A stretch of 5,894 bases of DNA from assembly GCA_024636215.1 (NCBI GenBank), contig JAGXHL010000100.1, positions 1 to 5,894 on the forward strand. The letters run 5' to 3'. Of the stretch, positions 1 to 5,315 are shown piece by piece (within the stretch, counting starts at the first letter, position 1; every line of letters begins with the position of its first letter). Under the pieces are notes generated by a model. It had not been told where the DNA came from. It saw nothing but the letters and a program-made list of their open reading frames with translations, and did no database searches. Source of the stretch: Deltaproteobacteria bacterium (lineage in GTDB: Bacteria > Desulfobacterota > Desulfuromonadia > Desulfuromonadales > BM103). The translations under genes were made by a program, and so were the position numbers.

Positions 1-336
1 GCCGATATTCGGGTTGCGGCGATTCAGGTGCTCGGTGTTAAGGCCCATCCGAAATCACTTAACAGCCTGGTCAAGCATCTCAAGGACGATTCGCCTGCGG
101 TGCGCGTGCACACGGCCGAGGCGCTTGGCCATTTCGATGACCTGCGCCTGATGCCTTATCTGGTTGCTCTGCTTGGGGATGATGATGAACAACTGGTCAT
201 CAGCGCCGCCAGGTCGCTTGGTGCACTCGGTTCACCTGAGAGTGTCGATGCTTTGGCAAAATTGACCAAAGACGATCGAGCTGCGGTCCGGGTTGCTGCC
301 GTCCAGGCTTTAAGTGAGTTGCCGTTGAGAGGATAA
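1..336 (+). CDS. HEAT-repeat protein, C-terminal fragment (5' end outside window)
   Basis: The reading frame is open from the first base to a TAA stop, giving 111 residues of a protein that begins before the window. The visible part is a run of about three and a half HEAT / PBS-lyase-like repeats of roughly 31 residues. Each has the helix A signature (VRVAAIQVLG, VRVHTAEALG, VISAARSLGALG, VRVAAVQALSEL), a short linker, a second helix such as SLNSLVKHLKDD or VDALAKLTKDD, and a D-D turn between units. Such repeats form a right-handed solenoid that binds other proteins and has no catalysis of its own, so the partner cannot be told from here. The repeats run to the last residues, so the HEAT array is the C-terminal domain, as in the facing protein at 1754-3325. 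It converges with the HD-GYP gene across a shared terminator. A GTG at 28 could be mistaken for a start, but the repeat pattern continues upstream of it. The fold is secure; the function is unknown. Confidence 0.85.
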   Translation, partial: ADIRVAAIQVLGVKAHPKSLNSLVKHLKDDSPAVRVHTAEALGHFDDLRLMPYLVALLGDDDEQLVISAARSLGALGSPESVDALAKLTKDDRAAVRVAAVQALSELPLRG

Positions 337-339
337 GGA

Positions 340-355
340 CGCCAAGGCTTTGGCG
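340..355 (+). other. Small hairpin between HEAT stop codon and terminator
   Basis: CGCCAA pairs with TTGGCG across a four-base loop (GGCT) just after the HEAT stop codon. No T-run follows, so it is not a terminator alone. It may protect the mRNA 3' end or be chance. Confidence 0.3.
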
Positions 356-371
356 GACAGATTGGTAAATG

Positions 372-415
372 AAACAACACAGGCCGGAAGAGAGATCTTC
401 CGGCCTGTGTTGTTT
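372..415. terminator. Strong bidirectional intrinsic terminator between convergent genes
   Basis: A perfect 20-bp inverted repeat (arms 372-391 and 396-415) encloses a four-base loop GAGA. The inner part is GC-rich (CACAGGCCGGAAG and its complement). The outer pairs are A-rich on the 5' arm and T-rich on the 3' arm on both strands (TGTTGTTT), so each strand reads a stable stem followed by a U-rich tail. It lies between the HEAT stop at 336 and the HD-GYP stop, and should end transcription from both sides. The HD-GYP stop codon (TAA at 414-416) overlaps the outer edge of the stem. Confidence 0.9.
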
Positions 416-1757
416 ACTGCGGGTCCAAGTCAAAAAAATCGGTAACATCGATCCCTTTGGTATGTGGGTCGACTTCAGCAATGATGCGCCGCAGCAGATT
501 AGGATGCAGATGCATCATGAACGGTTCATCGAGAAGTATGCCGGCAGGATTGAAAAGCACCTTAATATCGACCCGACTGGTATCCTGAGGGTCAACCTTG
601 GTGACCAAACCGATTTCATTATTGTCGAGACGCACCAGGCTGCCCACCGGGTAGGCCCCGAGCGACTCGATAAATTTCATGACAAACTCAGGATGCAATG
701 AAGTGCCGGAAATCTCTTTGAGTCTTGCTATGGCTTTACGTGGAGTAAAGGGGCGCTGGTAAGAGCGCAAGGTGGTCATGGCATCATAGGCATCGGCAAT
801 TGCGGCCATCTGTACCAGTGGTGAGGTGATGGTGTTGATTGAGCTTGCCGGATAACCGCAGCGGTCATAACGCTGATGGTGGCCGAGTACGATCTCCATT
901 ACTTCGGGGGTGACGTCTTCCATCTCCTTGATGATCTCTGCGCCGAAATCGGGATGCTCTTTGATTGCCTCAAATTCGGCCTCAGTGAGGCGTCCCGGTT
1001 TTTTAATAATGTCGACATCAACTCGCAGTTTGCCCAAATCATGGAGCAGACCGCCCAACCCCAAGGTTTTCAACTGTTCTTCAGTGAGATTGCAGGCTCG
1101 CCCGACAGCGAGGGCAATCACCGAAACATTGACCGAGTGGGTGAATGTATAGTTGTCGTAATCCTTGAGCATTGACAGGGCCAGCATGGCATGGGGTTCC
1201 GTCATGGTCAGCTGTGCCATGCTTTTGACGACACGGATCGCCTCAGCAGAAGAGGGGATCTCTCCCATGCGCACATCATGGAAGATCTGGTCTACAACCT
1301 TGAGAGCCCTGCGGTAAACCTTGCGGGGCTTCTGGTCATCATCGTCATCGTCGTCCACGACAACGGCACGAATTTTCTTGACGCCCTGTGACGCCAGGGC
1401 TTCGGCAAAGTCCTGGCCCTTGTTGCCGCCGGTATGCAGCAGGTGCAAGAGAGTCTGGATATCGTTTGCGGAGAGTCCGATCATGAACTCAAGACCGACC
1501 AGTTCACGTGCTTCCAGCAGCTTGGCAAGCTCGGTTGCAGCTGGGAACTCCTGCATGAAGAGGTGATCTTCAACAAAGAGAGTCCCTTCAAGAATGCCTA
1601 TTTTGATCAACCTCTTATGTTGCAGCAGAGCGAACAAGCCGTTCTGTAGGGTTTCGACCTGTTTGCTTGTGGCTGGATGATCGACAGCGTAGAGACGCAG
1701 CCCTTTTATGGCTGCCGCCAGAACCTGCACAACCTGCTTTATCTCATCAATATTCAT
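414..1757 (-). CDS. HD-GYP domain protein, probable c-di-GMP phosphodiesterase
   Basis: This is a 447-residue cytoplasmic protein with no signal peptide or membrane segment. Residues 1-110 form an alpha/beta N-terminal module (IKGLRLYAVDHPA, LEGTLFVED, GLSANDIQTLLHLL) also found in the upstream gene. A linker with seven consecutive Asp (135-141) follows. The HD-GYP domain spans about 185-365: H207 in THSVNVS, H239-D240 in GLLHDLGK, H268 in EHPDFG, H293-H294, G301-Y302-P303, and D322 in ADAYDAMTT. A C-terminal module starts at YPVGSLVRLDNNEIG (369 on). HD-GYP enzymes hydrolyse c-di-GMP at a metal centre, and all the core His/Asp ligands are here. The signature reads HHQRYDRCGYP where HHExxDGxGYP is usual. 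Residue 203, four before H207, is Tyr where trinuclear enzymes have Glu, so a two-metal centre is likelier. The start overlaps the upstream stop (ATGA) and has AAGG seven bases upstream (1765-1768). Family is certain; activity is probable. Confidence 0.93.
   Translation of the reverse strand: MNIDEIKQVVQVLAAAIKGLRLYAVDHPATSKQVETLQNGLFALLQHKRLIKIGILEGTLFVEDHLFMQEFPAATELAKLLEARELVGLEFMIGLSANDIQTLLHLLHTGGNKGQDFAEALASQGVKKIRAVVVDDDDDDDQKPRKVYRRALKVVDQIFHDVRMGEIPSSAEAIRVVKSMAQLTMTEPHAMLALSMLKDYDNYTFTHSVNVSVIALAVGRACNLTEEQLKTLGLGGLLHDLGKLRVDVDIIKKPGRLTEAEFEAIKEHPDFGAEIIKEMEDVTPEVMEIVLGHHQRYDRCGYPASSINTITSPLVQMAAIADAYDAMTTLRSYQRPFTPRKAIARLKEISGTSLHPEFVMKFIESLGAYPVGSLVRLDNNEIGLVTKVDPQDTSRVDIKVLFNPAGILLDEPFMMHLHPNLLRRIIAEVDPHTKGIDVTDFFDLDPQ
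1335..1355 (-). repeat. GAY-codon tract encoding seven aspartates
   Basis: Seven consecutive Asp codons (mixed GAC and GAT) encode residues 135-141 of the HD-GYP protein, directly after three Val codons. The tract sits in the linker between the N-terminal module and the HD-GYP domain. The mixed codons argue against a recent slippage expansion, but the tract remains a low-complexity, possibly length-variable segment. Confidence 0.8.
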
Positions 1758-3325
1758 GCGATCGCCTTGTCCAGATGCTTGAGAGCCTGGGCCGCTGCTC
1801 TGGCAACTGCTGCGGTGTTGTCATGTGTTGTCTTCTCAAGGGTGTTACGTGTCCTTTGGTCGGCAATGTCGCCCAGGGCCGCCGCTGCCGCTATGCGGAG
1901 TTCATCGTTAAGCTGGCGGTGCAGCCAGCTTTTCTTGGTAATGATTTTTACCAGCTCGGGAATGGCCTCGGGATCACGAATGTCCCCAAGCGCACGAATG
2001 GCGTCTTTTTTGAGGTCGACGGCGCGCTGGCTCCAGTCCGATTTCTGCAACAGCTTCAGCAAGGTCGGCACGGCGCTGGTGGCACGAATAGCACCCAGGG
2101 AAAGGATTGCCTGACGACGCAGTTCCTGATCATCGGCGGCTGCGGTTTGCAACAGGATTTTGATTGCACGCTTGCCGCCGATCTTGGTCAGGGCGCGAAT
2201 CGTTTCCCGCCGCACGCGTATTTCTTCGTGCTGAAGCAAAGGCGTCAGCTGCACCAGAGAATCCTGATTGCGAATATCGCCAATAATGGCAACGGCATTG
2301 CGCACCACATACCAGCGTTCGTCATCGAGAGACTCGTAGAGGGTTGGCAGGACAGTGGTGCCGCAGCGCACCAGGATTTCATTCAGAATTTTGCGTTTAG
2401 GGGCCGCTCCTTCGTTGGCCAGCAGAGCCATCAGCCGACTTGCATTTCTGCTGCCTAAAAAGGTAAGAATCTGGACCAGGCTGCCACGGGTTTTCTTCCC
2501 GGTGCCGTCAGTAAACATGTACTCTGTCAGGTAGTTGGTCATTTCGTCCGTTGCTAACTGGTCGAGTGCCAAAAGCGCGCTTTGCTTGCGCTCTTCAGAG
2601 TACTGCTTGTCGGTGGCGCTGCGGCATAGGAGCAGGAATGCCCGCAGTACTAATGCACGTCGTTCGCCGTTGAGCTGTAACCGCAAGAGAGGGATCAGCT
2701 CCTGTAAAAAATGCTGAAAACGCGCATCATTTTTCTCCTGTTCCATCTTGGCAAGGAGCGTTTCCAGGTCTTTTGCATCGGCTTTAGCCCGAACCTCTTC
2801 AGTCTCATCGATTTCGCTGAGTACCGATTCCGGATTGAAATCCGGTTCTTCTGGTAATGCCTGAATCTCATCCCTGCGTTTCAATATTTCATCCAGATCG
2901 CGGATGTTGACCCAGATCGTCGTCAGCCGGGCTTTTTCCAGTATTGTCTGGATGCCCCCTTGCTTCTGGATGATTTGCGGGTCGAGCAGCAGATAATGAA
3001 CAAAGTGATGCAGGTCGCTGCTGTTGAGATCGGCAAGGAATGTCAGGTGTTGAATGCGGCGGGCAAAGCAGAAATTGGCGAGTTGGACAAGAATCTGATT
3101 GCTTTTGGCGACCGGACTGTCATCAAAGAGAAAGCCTTCTTTGCGCACTGTCAGAGAGAGATGGCTGCCGCCTGCAAGGATCGGCACAAAACCTCGCAGG
3201 CTTTCCTCTGCTGTCGCCTTTAAGGCCGGATGCCTGGCAGGATAGTACCTGATGGCTTTAATCTGCTTGACCACCCCGATGAGTGCCGCCGCAATCAGGT
3301 TGTGAAGTTCGTTGGCATTCTGCAT
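1754..3325 (-). CDS. HEAT-repeat protein with N-terminal module shared with the HD-GYP neighbour
   Basis: This is a 523-residue cytoplasmic protein. Residues 1-115 hold the same module as the downstream HD-GYP protein: IKAIRYYPARHPA, then KEGFLFDD, then LNSSDLHHFVHYLL at matching spacing. A charged stretch (about 145-200, rich in Glu and Asp) and a helical region follow. From about 320 to the C-terminus there are HEAT / PBS-lyase-like repeats (YVVRNAVAIIGDI, IRVRRETIRALTKIG, ELRRQAILSLGAIR, LKKDAIRALGDI, LRIAAAAALGDI, AVARAAAQALKHL). HEAT solenoids bind proteins, so a scaffold or adaptor role is inferred; no catalytic motif was seen. I chose the ATG at 3325 because it lines up with the start of the HD-GYP protein. 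The frame runs on to a TTG at 3373, but that codon lacks a ribosome binding site. The ATG also has only a weak one: GGAGG (3346-3350) is 20 bases away. Its TGA overlaps the next ATG by four bases, so the two are probably translationally coupled. Confidence 0.87.
   Translation of the reverse strand: MQNANELHNLIAAALIGVVKQIKAIRYYPARHPALKATAEESLRGFVPILAGGSHLSLTVRKEGFLFDDSPVAKSNQILVQLANFCFARRIQHLTFLADLNSSDLHHFVHYLLLDPQIIQKQGGIQTILEKARLTTIWVNIRDLDEILKRRDEIQALPEEPDFNPESVLSEIDETEEVRAKADAKDLETLLAKMEQEKNDARFQHFLQELIPLLRLQLNGERRALVLRAFLLLCRSATDKQYSEERKQSALLALDQLATDEMTNYLTEYMFTDGTGKKTRGSLVQILTFLGSRNASRLMALLANEGAAPKRKILNEILVRCGTTVLPTLYESLDDERWYVVRNAVAIIGDIRNQDSLVQLTPLLQHEEIRVRRETIRALTKIGGKRAIKILLQTAAADDQELRRQAILSLGAIRATSAVPTLLKLLQKSDWSQRAVDLKKDAIRALGDIRDPEAIPELVKIITKKSWLHRQLNDELRIAAAAALGDIADQRTRNTLEKTTHDNTAAVARAAAQALKHLDKAIA
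1765..1768 (-). promoter_or_regulatory. Ribosome binding site of the HD-GYP gene inside the HEAT gene
   Basis: AAGG on the minus strand, seven bases before the ATG at 1757, lies within the last codons of the HEAT gene. It fixes the HD-GYP start and fits coupled translation through the ATGA overlap. Confidence 0.55.
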
Positions 3326-3357
3326 GTTCCGTTTTCCAGTCTCAACCTCCAGAGAGC

Positions 3358-3376
3358 TTTGCGCAAAACGCAAAAC
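3358..3376. repeat. Palindrome TTTGCGCAAA with overlapping tandem GCAAAAC
   Basis: A perfect 10-base palindrome (3358-3367) overlaps two head-to-tail copies of GCAAAAC (3363-3369 and 3370-3376), 33 to 51 bases before the HEAT operon ATG. The position would suit an operator in the leader of the operon, but no regulator is known and short palindromes arise by chance. Confidence 0.35.
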
Positions 3377-3492
3377 TCAATGCATACTAACTGAAATTAA
3401 ATCTTTTGACCAGTCTTCGAGGTTGTCTTTCATAGAGTGCCTTTTGCGGAATCAATCCAGACGATAATGCAGGAAACGTGAGCATGCAATCC

Positions 3493-3521
3493 TTTTGCAA
3501 TGTTCGCTCGGATGGTATGAT
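3493..3521 (+). promoter_or_regulatory. Candidate sigma70 promoter for coaE (weak)
   Basis: A good -10 box TATGAT (3516-3521) is preceded at 17 bases by TTTTGC (3493-3498), a poor -35; TTGCAA at 15-base spacing is the alternative. It would give a leader of about 125 bases before coaE. An extended -10-like TGGTAAAGT at 3608-3616 is a second candidate closer to the gene. Confidence 0.25.
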
Positions 3522-3639
3522 GAAAATCAGTAAAAGAGTTGTCTTTTCCGGCTGGCTGAATGGCTCATGTTTCGGTGTGCCGGGGGTCACTCCGGCTCGT
3601 AATTGTGTGGTAAAGTCCTCCCGGAATGATTGGTTTCAG

Positions 3640-3645
3640 AAGGAG
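3640..3645 (+). promoter_or_regulatory. Ribosome binding site of coaE
   Basis: AAGGAG lies eight bases before the ATG at 3654. It decides the start over the in-frame TTG at 3630, which would add eight residues ahead of the conserved MILGLTG beginning. Confidence 0.85.
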
Positions 3646-3653
3646 CGCAAGAG

Positions 3654-4271
3654 ATGATCCTTGGCCTTACAGGAAGCATTGCTTCGGGGAAAAGTTCCGT
3701 TGCGGACTGTTTTGTCGACTGCGGTGCCGCTCTGGTCAGTGCTGACCTGCTTGCCAGGGAGGTTGTCAATCCTGGAAGCCCGACGTTGGCACAGCTGGTT
3801 GACGCCTTTGGTGCGGATATCCTGACGCCGGGGGGCAGTCTGAACCGAGAGGTGATGGCGCAAAAGGTTTTCGCCGACCCGGCCGCCCGGCGACGACTTG
3901 AGACGATCACGCATCCGGCAATTGCCCATCTGGCTGAATGCCGACTGGCTGAACTGAAACAGTCGACGCATGATTTGATTGTTTATGAGGCGCCCCTGCT
4001 GTTTGAGGCCGGTGCCGAGGGCAGGGTCGATCAGGTGCTGGTGATTGTGGTCGATCCCGACATGCAGCTGGCGAGGCTCATGCAGCGCGACAAACTCAGC
4101 GTGCTGGAGGCGCGCCGGCGCATCGCCTCCCAGTGGCCTCAGGCGGACAAGGTGCTAAAGGCTGATTTCGTAATTGATAATTCCGGGCCATTGCAGCAGA
4201 CCCGTACCATGGTTGCCGCGCTCTACGCTTATCTCACCCGTGCAGTTGTACCCGGATTCTCGAGCTCCTGA
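3654..4271 (+). CDS. coaE: Dephospho-CoA kinase
   Basis: This 205-residue cytoplasmic enzyme phosphorylates the 3'-hydroxyl of the ribose of dephospho-CoA with ATP, the last step of coenzyme A synthesis. The P-loop GSIASGKS is at 7-14, straight after MILGLT as usual. SADLLAREVV (29-38) matches the family DADxxAR block: the second Asp (D31) is kept and the first is Ser. THPAI (86-90), APLLFEAG (113-120), QRD (144-146), ARRRIASQ (153-160) and ADFVIDNSG (170-178) are the later family blocks covering the CoA-binding and lid regions and the nucleotide-binding end. Length is normal for the family (about 200). The 3' end overlaps the convergent hydrolase gene by 43 bases. It appears to be a single-gene unit here, with no CoA-pathway neighbour in the window. 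The first-Asp-to-Ser change is noted but the rest is typical, so the assignment is firm. Confidence 0.96.
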   Translation: MILGLTGSIASGKSSVADCFVDCGAALVSADLLAREVVNPGSPTLAQLVDAFGADILTPGGSLNREVMAQKVFADPAARRRLETITHPAIAHLAECRLAELKQSTHDLIVYEAPLLFEAGAEGRVDQVLVIVVDPDMQLARLMQRDKLSVLEARRRIASQWPQADKVLKADFVIDNSGPLQQTRTMVAALYAYLTRAVVPGFSSS

Positions 4272-5077
4272 GCAAACCGGACCGCCTGGAGAAACATTGA
4301 CCAGCGACAGGGGTTATTTTCGCGGGTCAGAACGTGCGAGACCTCGGGGCCGTACCGCTCGTGAATTTTGACGGAGCTGCCCAGCAAGTCCACAAGTTGG
4401 CGACCACTGTCGATGTCCACGGTTTGATCACCCTCACCATTAAAGGCCAGAACCGGGCAGAGGATCTGCGGCAGTTGGCGGCGAACAGTTTGCAGCAGCC
4501 GGTTGATCTGGTGGATACCGGCAAGCGGTCTGCGCTCGTAATAACGCTCGTCTAAGCCATCTGTCACAGGTTTTACCTGGTATGGTCGCAGCCAGCGCAG
4601 CCAGCCGGCATAAGGTGCGAGCCTGTGCAGAACCCTCAGGTAGGGAGAAAAAAGCACCAGTCCCTTGAGCGGATTGTCCCGCGCCAGAGTCAGCAACAAC
4701 AGGCAGCCGGTGCTCATTCCCATTCCGTAAATGACTTGAAAGTCCTTGCAGAGGATCCTGTAGCCATCACAACAGGCCTGCAGCCATTCCTCCCAGCGGC
4801 GTGCAACAAGATCTTCGGGTGAAGTGCCGTGGCCAGGCAGACGTACCGCCAGACTGGCAATTCCGGCCTCGGCAAGAAACTCTGCGAGCGGACGCATCTC
4901 CCAGGGGGTTGCAGTAAAACCATGGACCAGCAATACGGCAGTTGTTGCTTCGCGCGGACAGAGCATAAAGGGCAGGTTATCCGGATCGGAAACCCCCTGG
5001 CTGCGTGAGTCACGACGGAGAGACATACAGTCAGGATGTGTCTCAGAACAATCGTTCCAGCTGTTTGAATGCGTCAT
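4229..5077 (-). CDS. Alpha/beta hydrolase, carboxylesterase / monoacylglycerol-lipase type
   Basis: This 282-residue protein has an alpha/beta-hydrolase fold. LLVHGFTATPWEM (49-61) carries the oxyanion HG and the loop typical of short-chain carboxylesterases of the Est30/YvaK type. RLPGHGTSPEDL (79-90) follows. The nucleophile elbow GMSTG (120-124) places Ser122. Asp217 in NGEGDQTVD and His248 in VSHVLTREN complete the likely triad. It probably hydrolyses esters such as short acyl esters or monoglycerides; the true substrate cannot be told. The first 35 or so residues, with two Cys and many polar residues, extend beyond the usual family start (near LPFMLCPREATTAVLLVHGF) and show no signal peptide. 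The ATG at 5077 follows an in-frame TAA nine codons upstream and lacks a clear ribosome binding site; AAGGG is 15 bases away. ATGs at 5026 and residue 38 are alternatives. The 3' end overlaps coaE; upstream are its own promoter and a terminator. Confidence 0.9.
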   Translation of the reverse strand: MTHSNSWNDCSETHPDCMSLRRDSRSQGVSDPDNLPFMLCPREATTAVLLVHGFTATPWEMRPLAEFLAEAGIASLAVRLPGHGTSPEDLVARRWEEWLQACCDGYRILCKDFQVIYGMGMSTGCLLLLTLARDNPLKGLVLFSPYLRVLHRLAPYAGWLRWLRPYQVKPVTDGLDERYYERRPLAGIHQINRLLQTVRRQLPQILCPVLAFNGEGDQTVDIDSGRQLVDLLGSSVKIHERYGPEVSHVLTRENNPCRWSMFLQAVRFAQELENPGTTARVR

Positions 5078-5107
5078 GGATCTTATTTTAAACCCTTTTA
5101 TTTATTC

Positions 5108-5117
5108 GGGAATTCCC
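5108..5117. repeat. Palindrome GGGAATTCCC at the predicted transcription start
   Basis: A perfect 10-base palindrome falls at about +1 to +10 of the transcript predicted from the promoter at 5125-5152. An operator bound by a repressor would fit there, but this is inference from position alone. Confidence 0.3.
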
Positions 5118-5124
5118 TCGCGGG

Positions 5125-5152
5125 AGCATAACATTCCAAGGTTGTGTGTCAA
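5125..5152 (-). promoter_or_regulatory. Sigma70-type promoter of the hydrolase gene
   Basis: On the minus strand, a consensus -35 TTGACA (5147-5152) and a -10 TATGCT (5125-5130, four of six matches) are spaced 16 bases apart. Start of transcription would be near 5118, giving a leader of about 40 AT-rich bases before the ATG at 5077. Confidence 0.55.
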
Positions 5153-5221
5153 TCCGTTTGGCGGGTAGCTGGTCGCGCCATGAGTATTTGCGAGTGCATC
5201 AATGTCGGCTTCAATACGAAC

Positions 5222-5255
5222 ACAAAAAAACCCGCAGCAAGGCAGGTTTTTTTGT
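5222..5255 (-). terminator. Intrinsic terminator downstream of the IclR gene
   Basis: A stem of 11 pairs (ACA7CC-type arm 5222-5232 with 5245-5255), one C/A mismatch and two more pairs encloses a six-base loop. On the minus strand the hairpin ends in seven T, as expected for a rho-independent terminator, and the A/T-rich flanks make it able to work in both directions. It lies 60 bases after the IclR stop and before the hydrolase promoter, separating the two genes. Confidence 0.8.
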
Positions 5256-5315
5256 CAACAGTGGAGAGCGGTTTGTTTTTTGTTTGGTCATCTCCCGTCT
5301 TCTTGCGATTGCAGC

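Larger units (their letters stand above)
3326..3653. other. Gene-poor divergent intergenic region between the HEAT operon and coaE
   Basis: This stretch separates the minus-strand HEAT/HD-GYP operon from plus-strand coaE, so it should carry promoters for both. I see no convincing gene. A 67-codon minus-strand frame (3387-3590) has no family resemblance and no ribosome binding site. It holds a palindrome and a short tandem repeat near the operon start (3358-3376) and a weak candidate promoter for coaE (3493-3521). I found no convincing sigma70 promoter for the HEAT operon and no sigma54 site. Confidence 0.6.

Noticed and set aside
1667..2458. 263-codon open frame on the plus strand
   Set aside because: It lies antisense to the HEAT and HD-GYP genes, whose protein repeats and motifs are clear; the translation is low-complexity and without family features.
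3371..3373. TTG as start of the HEAT-repeat protein
   Set aside because: No ribosome binding site, and the extra 16 residues lie before the point where homology with the HD-GYP N-terminus begins.
3326..3480. Sigma54 promoter (GGCAC followed by TGAAA on the minus strand) for the HEAT operon
   Set aside because: The GC of the -12 element and the correct spacing are missing, so the match fails at the essential bases.
3387..3590. 67-codon open frame on the minus strand in the intergenic region
   Set aside because: No recognisable family, no ribosome binding site, composition unlike the neighbouring proteins; most likely chance.
3575..3596. Small GCCGG/CCGGC hairpin upstream of coaE as a possible terminator or riboswitch part
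   Set aside because: Only five pairs, no T-run, no riboswitch-like structure around it.
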